Below are positions 20,973 through 32,979 of a stretch of DNA of 64,000 bases, piece after piece; positions within the stretch are counted from its first letter, which is position 1, and each line of letters starts with the position of its first letter. The notes beneath the pieces were generated by a model. It was not told the DNA's origin and did not search any database. It saw only the letters and a list, made by a program, of their open reading frames with translations. A program made the position numbers and the translations under genes. The stretch covers positions 124,001 through 188,000 of the forward strand of contig NW_026515438.1 of assembly GCF_014898815.1 (NCBI RefSeq), written 5' to 3'. This stretch comes from Panonychus citri (Eukaryota; Arthropoda; Arachnida; Trombidiformes; Tetranychidae).

Positions 20973-23900
20973 TTAAATACAATTCATTGAAAATGCTGAT
21001 CCTTTAGTAAAGTCCATGACTTCAGCGGCATATCGAGTGTCCGTTGGACAAAATGAATCCATTGGACAATTACATAATTTCTTAATAAATGTCGAATGAG
21101 ATGATTGACTAATTGTCATACAGTTTTCTTGAGGTTTACAGATTTTAGGCTTGGATTTAAGAGATTAAAAGATTAAAGGATTAATAGGTAAGGAGAAAAG
21201 AGAGAAAAAAAGAGAAAAGATATAATTGATTATTGTTATTCGATTAAAGATGAACAATTAGATGATATGATTTGTTTTTAGACTTCGATTGTTGTCGTTA
21301 AATTAAATTAACCTTTGAGTTTATTAAAGTACAAACAAATAAGGGCTTAGAACGAAAGAAATGAGCAAGACAAAATCAATTGATTGATTAACTATTTGGC
21401 TTTAATCTAATTAGTTATATAGTAGTAGTGGGAATTAATTAACTCTAGAAATGAGGTATTATTTTAAATTGATTACTTTTCACTGGTTAGACTGGTCATT
21501 GTCTTGTAAAAGTATCAAGTTAGTTGACCAAGACCAGGAAATAGTTTGTTTGTTTTGATTGAAATGATTTGTAATTAATGGTGACGAAGGTAAATAAATG
21601 AGAGGATTGATCATTTTGAATCTAATCAGGAATAAAATCTAAATCTCGACGATGTTTATTTGAGTAAATTGATCATTCGGGAAAAAGACGAAAATGTAAA
21701 GAGAAAGAAAAAAGAAAGAAAAAGAAAATGAAAAAGAAGAAAAGTTCTTACCAATGAACATTTCAATAGAGTTTTAATGATCGTTTCTCCATTAGGCCTT
21801 GTGTGAGTATTTGTTGAATTTCGTACAAAAATATGTCTTGGTGGACATTCACAGTGAATTCGATTGTCACTGTTGATCAGTTGGAAATTCTCATCATACT
21901 CGATGATCGAACTATAGACAATTTCATCATGCGAACATTTTTTTAAACGAGGAGCTTCTTGGCAATACTGTTAATAGAATAGAATAGAACAGAATAAAGG
22001 TATGGTTAGAATGAGTGAACGAAGAAAACAGGTAAGAGAAACAAAAGAGAACAGGAAACAAGAAAATAGAAGAGAGAGAGAAGAGAAAAAGAGAGAGAGA
22101 GAAAGGGGTTAATGTAAAAAGGAAACGGAAGTTTAGTATCTCTCATTTTGATGTAATAAAGAAAAGAAAATTTCTTCTTGATAATATTCATTTAGTTCAT
22201 CGAATAATTTTCAGGTAAGAAAAACTTTTCAAGCTCATGAGCATGAAAACGAATCTTTTATATTCTATCAACTATTTTAGATGGAAAATAATTTTCATGA
22301 TTATTTTTCTTTCAGGTTAAATGATGAGTATCCATGAATACTGAACTTTCAATTTAATAACTTGATCATGATTACAATTTAAATTGTATTAATTTCTCAT
22401 CATTTTTATAAATGTAATATCAATATCATCATCTAAATGGATACAATTTAAACATAATAATAAAGTTAATTGAATTTGATCGTTGGTCTTTTGTATTATC
22501 TCATCGTATCGATGAAACAATTGATTGTTTTAACTAATCCAATTAATCTGACGATTTAATAGAAAATGTTTCAACACAATTAATTCAATCATAGATATAA
22601 TTGTTTACAATCAATTAATGAATTGATTGTTGTTATCGTGGGTGTTTTAATTACCCTTTTGAAATGCAAATTATCTTTAATTAGTCAGCTGATTGTTAAT
22701 AAAATGAATACTGTGTACTATTACTGTTTGTAGTAATTAGCTAAAATAGTAACAATAATTTCATTTAATGAGAATGTGATTAACTAACTAATCTATCACA
22801 CCTCATTAAAAGTCAAACAAAAATCTTTAGTTGACTAATTTTGCTCACTTTTTCTTGATAATCTCCACCTAATAATTAAGACATTTAGTATTTTCATTTC
22901 AATAATTAACAACAGTTAACAACAATTTACCTTATACTGATTTAATCCATGAGACAAAGTTCGTCCATCGAAACGATCAAATGATTCAGGACATGAGATG
23001 AAATCTTTACATTGACAAATACTTTGTGAACTGATTCCCATGTTGTTCAGTTCAACATAACCACACACAGAATAATCATGGGAACATTCAGGTAAATTCT
23101 GTAATCAAGAGAGATAATTAGAATTAGAATTAGAATTAGAATTAGACTTTGGATCATTGGATTGATTGAATCAATCGTTCTAAAGATAAATTTAACATTT
23201 ATATGTACTATTTTTGGATAAAATATTCATATTACAGATTAATAAGATATCTTCGAAATTGATATTATTCTTGTTCTTATTTCTATTATTTGTTGAATTT
23301 TTGTGCCGATTCAGTGGAAATTCAGTAAATTGTTCACTTTATGAAATAGATTCTTGTTTATTAATGATGATAATAAGATGAATTGGAATAAATAAAAGCG
23401 AAGAATAAGAAAAAAAGACTGATAAGAATAACGGTAATGATAATGATGAAGAGAAGAGAAGAAAAAAAAGTTGATAGAACTTTGAATAGAACTTTTCGCT
23501 CTCTGAACGTTTTCCATTAAGACTAAAACATGTAATTCGAATCGTTTCCCTTTTACAGGTAAATAGTTTTTCTTTTGTTAACAAGATTTCTAATTCCAAT
23601 GTTATCTCAATTATCGACATGATGAGAAATGAATGAACAGTTTTCCATGAATGAAATTGATAAAATTATAAACGACATTTAAGAGCATTTACCTTATTTA
23701 TTATCATCATTTTTCTCTTTCTCTTTTCTTCATCTTTCATCTTTTATCTCTCTTAATAATCTTAATCAATTTGATCATCATCTTTATCATCATCACCTTG
23801 TCACTTCGACTTTTATATTTGTATTAATTATTAATCAAATTGTTAATCAACTGAAAGATTTTAACCTTTTGAGGATTATTATTGTTGACCATTAATTGTA

Positions 23901-24313
23901 TGTTTTCCTCCTATTTGATTATTTATCAAGAGATTTCACTTGATTGATGATAATTAACTAATTATCTTCACGTTTATTTGATTAAATTATTTCACTTGTT
24001 GCTGATTAATTTAGTTTTGGTTCATCTCTAATTTCATTGTGATTTAATTGATTTTAACTGAATGATTATTTCACATGTCAACAATTTGATACTTTTTTTG
24101 TATTTCTCTGAATAGAATCAATCCAATAATCAATTAGTCGATTAGTCAATTAATTAGTTGACCATTAAACTTAATTAGTTGATTGAGTCAATTTATCAAT
24201 CAATTAGAATTACTTACTGATTGGTCTTCATAATCTCTTTTAGTTTGTCCATAAGAAAATTTAGTCGAAAATGTGAGAATAAGAAATAAAATAATTCGAA
24301 TCCAAAGTAACAT
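20973..24313 (-). CDS. Secreted cysteine-rich protein, argos/giant-lens-like, copy B
   Basis: Exons on the - strand: 24218-24313, 22931-23098, 21752-21967 and 20973-21149. Exon lengths (96, 168, 216, 177) equal those of copy A exactly, and I saw no coding difference, so the 218-residue product is the same: signal peptide plus three Cys-X-Cys modules. Introns differ only slightly: the (GA)n tract of copy A intron 1 is missing, an insertion of about 25 bp lies near 24090-24117, and a shorter spacer follows exon 2. About 0.75 kb of upstream DNA is shared, so both copies probably have the same promoter. The function is inferred by analogy with Argos. Other small secreted cysteine-rich families remain possible. 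Confidence 0.85.
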
Positions 24314-25051
24314 GATGATGATTTTGATTTAATTGGAATGAAAGTTTTTTAGTCTAATTTGAATCAATTGTAGTAAACTGTAAACTTGATGATTGTCACT
24401 TTGATCAAAAAGTATCAATAATAATCCATTAAGCAGAAAACAAAAAAAAAGGTTCAACTAGTAATTAGATGATTGAATGAACACAGAAAAGAATAACAAT
24501 TTAACAGTAAATTGTTGCAATTATTTGTTGAATTATTCACAATCAAATCAATTTTATTGGTGATTCTCAATCTAATCAAATAAATTATTGACTAAAAAGA
24601 TGAAAGGTTATTGAGATTATGATGATTGTGATGGTGATGATTACGATGATTGGGAATATGATGATGTCGACGATGATGATGATGATGATGAATATGATGA
24701 AATGATAACGACAGAGACAAGGAGTGAGCGAGTTAGTTAGAGAGAGAAAGAGAGAGAATGAACTTGGTAAAGATGAAAATTCGACGCAACAATTAGTTAA
24801 TATGAGATGTTATTGTTTCGTGATAACAATAAATGAAAATGAGAAGAGTTGAGATGAGTTAAACTGTTCAACTGTTCAACTGACCTTAACACGAAGCTTA
24901 TAGGATGTTACCGGGTGAATTTCATTAATTTCACCAGAAAACTCAATGAGAATCTATGAAGAAAATACTATGAGCATGATCATCATGTTCCATATACACC
25001 CAACAATAGATTGAACGAAAAAAACAAAAGAAAACAAAGTTATCTGTTGAC

Positions 25052-25070
25052 TTTTATTCTGATTGATTCA
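25052..25070 (-). repeat. 19-bp terminal sequence, outer end of right arm
   Basis: TTTTATTCTGATTGATTCA, a perfect reverse complement of 19562-19580. Homology with the left arm ends here. Confidence 0.65.
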
Positions 25071-28000
25071 AATTCGCGTTTATGATGAGCCTAACGGTAA
25101 ATCATCGTTTTATCAGCCAATCACTCAATTGATTAGCCAATAAAATGGTTTTTTTTTAATTTTCTTTCGCAATTTGATTTCGACAACCTATTGGTTACAA
25201 TTGGTATACGTAACGAAAAATTTCATATTAATTGGTGGGTAGAATTGTTTATTGATTGTTGTCGTAGTTTCATAAATTTTTCAGTTAATTGATCAGTTTA
25301 TTAATTATTTTCATCTCTATAATTATGATCATTTAAATATAATAATAATTAGTTTTGTATAATAATTTACAAATTAGTTGACTGTTAGATTAATAGATGA
25401 TCTAAATTTGTTAATCGTTTATCATCAAGGTGATCTCTTGGTGATCAATTTATTTGATTTATTAATTCTGTTAATTAGGTCACACACTTGAATCAGTCCA
25501 ACAACAATTAATTTAAATTCACTGATCATTAAGCGTCACCTGGTGACAATTTAACTTCATTCTGATCATCTCATTCCTTGATTAGTTAGTTGATCAATTT
25601 AAATGATAACAATTGAATTTAAGCTCTTAAAAAGTAAATGAAAAACAGCAGATAAAACAACATCAATTGAAATTACAATCACCCGGAAATTAATCAACTT
25701 TGGGTGACATTTTCTAATCAACAGTGGAAATAGTGAGTTAATTAGGTAAGAGATGGCGCCAGTGTTTTCTAATTCCCCAATAAAGGTTAATCATTATTAT
25801 CATATTTGAACAACAATTGTATTAATATGATAGAAAAGAAATTACCTCAATTGGAATAGTTAATTTACTTGAATAGTTGAAGGATTAATAAGAGAGTTTG
25901 TTAAAAGATATCAAATCGATTGGAAATTAGAAAACCTTTCGATTGCTTGTCGATTAGGTTAATTGTTGAGATTTTATTCTAACTTTATTGAAGAGACTAA
26001 ATTGTCTCAATGTTAAATTAGATGAGAGAAGGAAAAGAAAATGGAAAGGTAAAGGTAAAGAGACTAATATGTAAACACGAATCGTATTTTCTTATGAGAA
26101 GAAGACTAATTTTCATCTATTCCATGAACATGTAGACAGAATAAACTTGGAAGTTGTTCATTCATCAGTGTTTTTTTTTTTCAGGGGAAAGATGAACTCA
26201 CAAGAAAAGAAAATAATAACAAAAAGGTAAACAATTTACTCGCCATTTAATTTACTAACAATTTCATGTTAAAATGTTTTAAATCTTTTTCTTGATTATC
26301 TCTATTTACTGACAATCAAAGATAAGTTATTTTCTTTCATCATTATTATTATATTTTTTTCTGTATTATCGTAAATATTATCCAAGAAAAGAGAGAAAGA
26401 GAGATGAAGATAAAGCGAGAAAGAAGATAAACCAAAAAAAGGTTGAAGATGAACCAGTTTTCTGGTATCTACAGTGTGTTTTACATGGTAGGTGGGAAAG
26501 AAAAGATGAAGAAAGAGAAAGAGAAAGAGAGAGAGAGAAAAACGATGATGATGATAAAAGAAGATGATGAATAAAGGAGGAGATGGAAAACTTTTTAAAG
26601 GTTAAAGCCCTTTAGGAATATATTTAAAACGAAAACAAAACTCTGATAGATGAAAGTTTTTCGGTTGGTGGGCCATGTCTTTTGTCTCAAGCTTTCTGGT
26701 TATCCTCCCATTCTTATCCCACCACCACCACCACCACCGCCATCATCATCATCATCACTTTCCACCAGGATGGACTCATACTGAACATTTACAATTAGAC
26801 GTCAATGTGATTTAATCTGAATGAAAGTTGTTCCAAAAGAATCAGAATGATGATTAGTAAGAAAACCTTGAGACTTATCATGTTGTAATCATGGTAATTA
26901 TTTTCTATTATAAAAGTTGAATTGAAAATTTCATCAGTTTCGCAAATTGTTGGAAGGGTTAATCACTTAAATCCACAATTAAAGTAACAAAGAAGCTTTC
27001 AAAAGCCATCAGAAAACATTCAATAACGATTGAGAAAAAATATATTAGCAGTTTACCGCGAAATCAAAACAAACCAGACAATCAATCAATCAATTCAATT
27101 TATTCCTATTCAAATCAATTAACCGATAATCTAATCATGATTATAATTTATATCATTTTTTTTTCAAATCTCTAGTGTTGAAATAATTAAATAAATTTCA
27201 ATATCTGTCTACCTGGAATCGTTCATTTCATTGGATCGATGGGAAAAAAATGATCATCAATTGATCGTGAAGATGATTAACACAATAACGTTGGTGGATT
27301 CATTTGATTAACTTGCTGATTGTTGATTGTTGATTGTTGTTATTGTTTGGGTTAGGCTTTTGGTTCCTATTTTAAGGAGATTTGGGAAAAAAACTCGTTT
27401 TCAAAAGTTAATGTTTTCTTTTCTCAAAGGAAAGGTGAACATATCAGATTAACTTAATTTCTTTTACAATTAGATAACATTATTACCTTTTCCATCAATT
27501 AACTGGATAGAATAGAGATTAAATCTTGTTCTAGATTTAATTATAATGAAAACTTTTTCTTCCCTTTCATACAATTAATTGTTACAATTAACGAGAATAA
27601 CAAAAAGTACCAACAAAGTTTTTACCTTAAGACTTGAAGGTTACTTGTTATCACCTAAACTTGTTGATAATTAATTGTCACGGTTAAATATTGACTATTT
27701 TCAACTCAATTGGATTGAAATATTGGATAACAATTAGTTAAATGGTTACAATGTATTTATTAATCATTTCACCTTTATTGTATTAATCATTTAATGTTTT
27801 CCATAAATAAACGTTATAACAATTGAAAATCAATTTAGCTTTTGTTTTTTGCTCTGTTCAAAATCATAAACCATCAAAAGATTTTTAAATTGTACAATTT
27901 AAGTTAATTAGTGAAAAACATTATCATCATCAGATAATTGATTAATTAGTCTATGTATTTATATAATAGTAATAATAATAATAATAATAAGAGATTAATC

Positions 28001-28466
28001 ATCTTATATCAAATTTAAATTACCTTTAAATGGATTGAGAAAGTGAGAGTGAAGGTAATACATTGAATGGTAACAATTAAATCAACCGTTTAATTGTAAT
28101 TACAATTCAATGTTGACAAATAATGTTGTTAATTATAATTTGACAATGATAATTATAATAATGTTGATAATAATAATTAAACCAGGATGGAGACTTAATT
28201 GGTTTCATGGTTTGTTTTTTTTTCAGGAATAGATAATAATTGAGAAAAGGAAAATGTTTCAAACAATTGATTTGAAACTGAAATATAATTAAGGGTGAAT
28301 GAGAAAAGGAAACTAAATTAAACAGAGAGTAAATTAATTAACATGGTCATCAAATAATCATAAGGGATTTTCAGGTAAAAAGAGTAATCAATTAAATTGT
28401 CATCTCTTTCAGGTTGGCTTATTGTTTCTTAATCCATAACTTTGGATTAAGTTACTGTTTGGTTTG

Positions 28467-28496
28467 TTATTGTTGTTGTTGTTGTTGTTGTTGTTA
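28467..28496. repeat. (TTG)n microsatellite
   Basis: About ten perfect TTG/GTT units. Confidence 0.95.
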
Positions 28497-28657
28497 TAAT
28501 TTAGTTTGATTGTTAATTGTTGTTGTTATTGTCTTGTTAATCCACTTTTTCCTTTCCTCAATTGTTTACAAAATGTGTGTGAGTGTGAGTATAAGATTGA
28601 CTTGGCTCTTCCTTTGCTTGGTTTTATTTTATCTCCTCCTTATTAGTGTTTATATTT

Positions 28658-28675
28658 GTGTGTGTGTGTGTGTGT
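28658..28675. repeat. (TG)n microsatellite
   Basis: Nine TG units. Confidence 0.95.
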
Positions 28676-28884
28676 TTGTATCTTGATTGATTGTTGTCTA
28701 CGCTTTAAGAGATTTGGATCGGTGATAATTGATAATCAAATCAGGTTAAGATGAAATAATGATGATGATGAAGAAGAAAATAGGAAGAGAAGGGGTGAAA
28801 ATGGATGAAAACATTGGACTAATATCGTTTGACTTTTATACTGATTTGTTTTGGTAGGATTGACCATCTAAATGTAGATGGTGT

Positions 28885-28888
<4 letters not shown>

Positions 28889-28920
<32 letters not shown>
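28889..28920. repeat. (GA)n microsatellite
   Basis: 32 bp of perfect GA repeat. Confidence 0.97.
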
Positions 28921-28923
<3 letters not shown>

Positions 28924-29192
28924 AGGAATAATCATTGGGATGAAGTTAATTAGTTAATGACAACAGAAAGAAAAAAACAAAATCTCAATGAAGATGATGG
29001 AGGTAGAAGGTGGGAAAGATGGAGAGAGAGAGAGAAAGAGAGGGTAGACACACATTGGAAGAGAATAGAGAATGGGAATTGGTTGGGGGAAGAAGAGTGA
29101 CCCGGGCGATCTACATGTTATTCATCATTTATCGTCACTCTGGAATTATTTGTCTAAATGGATGATATTATGTGTGTGTTTGTATTTGGTCA

Positions 29193-29891
29193 TCAAAGAG
29201 TAATTGGTGATTCACTTTTGGTGAATTGTAATCTTCGAACGGCTTCCTTGATTAGAGCACCTTCTTTAATTAATTGTTGCATTAAACGATAAGCAGGATC
29301 ATCGGTATTAGAGGTTAGATTGGTTTCCGTTGAATTTAAAAGATGATAATTGGTACAATCGGAGGTATGACCAGTGGTTGAATAAGGGGAAAGTCGCCTT
29401 TCTTTACACAATGAATGACATTCATAAGTATCGGCATTGTTGTTCAATGTTAATTTACCATTTAGATTAAATATCAATTGATCAATAATTGTTTCCTTCT
29501 CTTGAGAATCATAATCGTTTAAATTAACCAAATTTCCACCATCATCATCTACCACGGAACCAGAAGATACTCGAAGATTCTGAGGTAATTGATATTGTTG
29601 TTGTTGTTGAGAAGATGATGATGAACATGAAGATGATGAAAGATTATTGTAAAAATAATTGTTTGAATTTTGTTGTCCTTGGTTAACATGATTGTTATTA
29701 TTATTATTACTTGTATACGAATGATGGTGATTTAATTGAGAATCATTTGAATTAACCAATTGATTGGTAACTGATGATGATGATGATGATGTTTCATTAA
29801 TCATAACCGGTGATTGAACCAATTGTTGTTGATTAGCTCCTTGCCATGGATACATCATTTTAAGAGAAACATTTTTATAATCACTTGGCAT
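29193..29891 (-). CDS. Unrecognised Ser/Asn/Gln-rich protein with a helical C-terminus
   Basis: One open frame of 232 residues. Residues ~10-110 are low complexity (Ser, Asn, Gln and His runs). The C-terminal half looks ordered and is likely the conserved part. It has an acidic stretch (VVDDDGGNLVNLNDYDSQEKE), then IIDQLIFNLNGKLTL, a short Cys/Arg segment (YECHSLCKERRLSPYS), and finally an amphipathic helix around AYRLMQQLIKEGALIKEAVRRL. There is no signal peptide and no membrane segment. The start at 29891 is the first ATG. A GTAACA directly before it and a donor-like GGTGAG near 30190 suggest non-coding 5' exons. The coherent, less AT-biased C-terminus argues for a real gene. No family is assigned. 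Confidence 0.6.
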   Translation of the reverse strand: MPSDYKNVSLKMMYPWQGANQQQLVQSPVMINETSSSSSSVTNQLVNSNDSQLNHHHSYTSNNNNNNHVNQGQQNSNNYFYNNLSSSSCSSSSSQQQQQYQLPQNLRVSSGSVVDDDGGNLVNLNDYDSQEKETIIDQLIFNLNGKLTLNNNADTYECHSLCKERRLSPYSTTGHTSDCTNYHLLNSTETNLTSNTDDPAYRLMQQLIKEGALIKEAVRRLQFTKSESPITL

Positions 29892-32634
29892 TTTGTTACC
29901 TTCTTATATTTGCTATAATAATATTATTATATTATTTTTCTTTCTTTCTCTCTCTTTCTTTATTCAATCTTCAAGATCTTATTTTTTTTGAAAAATAGCA
30001 AAAAAGAGAAAATATCAAATATTATATTTAGAAGGCTTTTAATTTGTTAACAGTAAAACAAATCAGTCTTAATCTTTACGAGTCAAGGTTAAAGTTGAAA
30101 TCACAATGGAAAATTAACAACCTAAACAACTAATTGTTAATTAAAAGAAACAAATTTAAACATAAACAAGAGGAAAAAAATGTGGAACTCACCGGAATTG
30201 TTACTCAATAATAGAAACCGAATCAAAATAATAATATTTACGTTCCAAGGCCACACCTTCTTTTCTAAAAACTGTGCTGCCATCTATCGAATTCGATTAG
30301 AACAAAACTTTAATTTCTTTTCTTTTTTTTTTGATTAGTTGTAATTGTTTCGATTTTCATGGTTGATTGTTGACAGTTAATCTTATCTTGTTGTCTTTTA
30401 ATCAGATGAAATTAATTATGAAAACAAAATCATTTGATTGTTAAATATATTAATAGAATCGGATAATAACAGTTAATTGTATTACTAAAATTATTTTTAT
30501 CCAGAAAAAAAGACAACAACAATTAACTAATCACAATGATGATGATTTATCGTGAAAACATTGAAATAAAGCAAAAAAAAAGGTAAATATTATCTAGGAA
30601 TAGATTATGATTATGTTATTGTTATTGTCATTATTGTAATAACAATTAATCAAATGAGCAACCTAATTTGATTGTGATGATGATAATTATTATTAATAAA
30701 CAAAAGGAGAAAATAAAAAGTTTCATCTAAATTCAATGTGATTTGATATAATAAAAATGTCATCAACATTTGGTGTCACAATTAAATCAACTGGTGATTG
30801 ATTTGGAATTGAAATTTTTAACAACAATCAAGCTTCCGTTTATTACTTTGTCATAATAATGATCATGATCATCTATTTATAAAATTAGATGATTAATCAA
30901 CCGGTAACAGTTTCAATTTCACCATTGAGAAACGGGAATCATTGAGAATGTAATCAAATGATTGACAAGTTAAATTAGAATTAAAGAAATGATCATAATT
31001 TAAACTCGCTTTCCATCAAAAGGAATCATATCAGTTTCCATCATGATCGTCACCATGATTATTGTTCATTTCGAATGGAAGAAGAAAATTTCTTCTTCTT
31101 CAATCTAATACTTTTCTTTTTCACGGTCAAAAGATGAAATCTTTTTCTTCTCCATCATCATCATCATCATTATTGGATTATTGAGCTTTCTACTTATCAT
31201 CCTCATCCTCATGATCGTCATCATCATCATCATCATCATCATCGTCTTCCTCCTTTCTTTTTTGAAATAACCTTTTTTCCCCTTGAAAGTAATAATAATT
31301 TACTTCTATGACTTTTTTTTACTCAAAAGGCGCATGATGATGAGGTGAAAATCCAAGTAACTTATCAAAAGAAGATGAAGATGAGATTTACAGTTAGAAT
31401 AAGAAAATTCAACAAGTTTGAATTCGAAGAAACAAAAAAAAAGGAAGAGAGAGAGAGAAAACGATATAATATTAGCTTCCATATTGGAAAAAGTGGATTA
31501 GTAACAAAGGTACAATAAGATAATAATACAAGGATCGATATAAATATAAATATATATATGGTCAGGATGAGGATAATTATATATTAACAATGGAAATTAT
31601 TACAGGAAGAGAGAAAGAAACAAAGAGAGGGAGAGGGAGGGATGGAAGGAGATAGAGGAATACAAATCATGATCATGATGATCATCATGAGGAAATCAGG
31701 GAATAATAATAATAGAAGAGGGAGAAAAGAAAATCAAATTAGAGATCAGAAATACACAAGATTTAAGGTGAAGATATTATATATAAAAAAAGGAGATGAG
31801 GAGGCGAAAGGAATTGATATAAATGATGGAGAGGGATTTATGCTTAAAGGTGGATCCATACACTTTACACATCAAGTATACACAATGAAGATAAGATATT
31901 AATATATATAAATAAATAGGCAGAAAAAAAAGTTGATACTGATAATCATCACAATATATATACAATTGGATGATAAAATGGTTAATGGATAAGTTTTAGT
32001 GAAAATGGCGTTGATAAAATTACGACAATTGTGAATAATGAAAAAGTAAAAGTGAAAGTAAAATTTTCTCATAATCCATATGCAAAAGTGTCAATCATCC
32101 TTCCTAAAGGTTGAGGGTTAAATCATCAATATATTTGGTTGATGATTAGTTTTCCCTCAATCGATTCCAAGTGTGTGTGTGTATGTGTTTTTTTTGATTC
32201 TTTAAATTAAATATCCTTCGCGTTGGCGATTAAATTTTTGATTACTTGGTGTGTATCCATATCCGTGTCATATGATTGCAATGAATTTGAAAATTAACTT
32301 TGTACAATAATTAACTATCGTATATGCACTTAGGTTGTAATTGTTTTTGTTTTTGTTTTTGGTTTCGGATCGGTTGTTGATTCAATTAAGATGTCAGCTG
32401 ATAGCGATGGTTGTTGATAGTTAAAAACGACTTGTATGATAATCAACTTGTTGATTGATTGTTAATCGTGTTGTTGTTGTTGTTGTTGAAAGAATTGAGT
32501 ATGTGAGTAGAAAAAAAGTTGTTTCTATGGTGCATACAATGCCATTGATGGGAATGTTTTCCCATGTGTAGAAAAAAAAACCAAAGAGAAAAAAAGAGCT
32601 TAAAAAGATTCGATGTTGTTGATTATTTATCTTT
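29892..32634. other. Intergenic/5' and 3' untranslated DNA
   Basis: 2.7 kb of AT-rich sequence with an (ATC)n run at 31218-31245, a GA-rich patch near 31600-31650 and A/T-rich tracts. The left part should contain the promoter of the 29193-29891 gene and the right part the 3' UTR of YPEL. Open frames here are low-complexity only. Confidence 0.5.
31218..31245. repeat. (ATC)n microsatellite
   Basis: About nine ATC units on the + strand. Confidence 0.95.
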
Positions 32635-32979
32635 TTAAATCCAACCATTTTCTTTAATCATGTGAGCCAATTCAATGATGTATTTACCCTCCTTGTATTT
32701 TTGACTCGATTCAAAGGCATGTTCATATTTCCATCCCAATGTTGTTTTACAACATTCACAGTAAATATCAGCGACTGCATGTAATCCTGTGAGTAGAACC
32801 CTTTCCTCGGGCCTACCACAGCCCACATTTACCACGGAGTTAAATAGATATGCTCTTCCTTGGCTACCCTGAAATGATTTAGAGATCAGTTCATCATGTT
32901 TGGCAAGGTGAGCTCGACAGTGGATACAACTGTAGGTTCGTTGATAATTAGGTAAATATGCTTGAAATGTTTTAACCAT
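32635..32979 (-). CDS. YPEL: Yippee-like zinc-binding protein, YPEL1-4 class
   Basis: An intronless frame of 114 residues, almost the whole length of animal YPEL1-4 proteins. It starts MVKTFQAYLPNYQRTYSCIH and ends IIELAHMIKENGWI. The Yippee domain fills the protein and holds the zinc-binding pairs CIHC (residues ~18-21) and CECC (~74-77), plus the invariant stretches HDELISKSFQGSQGRAYLFN and TLGWKYEHAFESSQKYKEG. YPEL proteins are small, very conserved nuclear/centrosomal factors of incompletely known function, linked to cell-cycle and differentiation control. The fold resembles the cereblon/MIS18 zinc domain. Conservation this high leaves little doubt about the identity. The class (YPEL1-4 rather than YPEL5) follows from the motif set. 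Confidence 0.96.
   Translation of the reverse strand: MVKTFQAYLPNYQRTYSCIHCRAHLAKHDELISKSFQGSQGRAYLFNSVVNVGCGRPEERVLLTGLHAVADIYCECCKTTLGWKYEHAFESSQKYKEGKYIIELAHMIKENGWI

Larger units (their letters stand above)
19380..25076 (-). repeat. Right arm of the 11-kb palindrome
   Basis: Reverse complement of 13840-19378. Homology ends near 25072. Immediately beyond, the sequence (CGCGTTTATGATGAGCC) has no counterpart left of 13840, so the duplication ends at the 17-19 bp sequence. Confidence 0.9.
24314..29192. other. Right palindrome flank and long non-coding stretch
   Basis: 24314-25076 is the duplicated upstream region of copy B. From 25077 to 29192 there is unique AT-rich DNA with A/G-rich tracts near 26390-26590, an ACC/ATC repeat near 26720-26755, (TTG)n at 28467-28496, (TG)n at 28658-28675 and (GA)n at 28889-28920. 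No supported exon was found. It may be 3' UTR or intron of the - strand gene at 29193, or plain spacer. Confidence 0.5.

Noticed and set aside
13840..25076. Palindrome as a simple assembly join of two alleles
   Set aside because: Not fully excluded, but outer parts are almost identical while inner parts are only ~75-85% alike. Alleles should not show this step, so I treat it as a real duplication pending read evidence.
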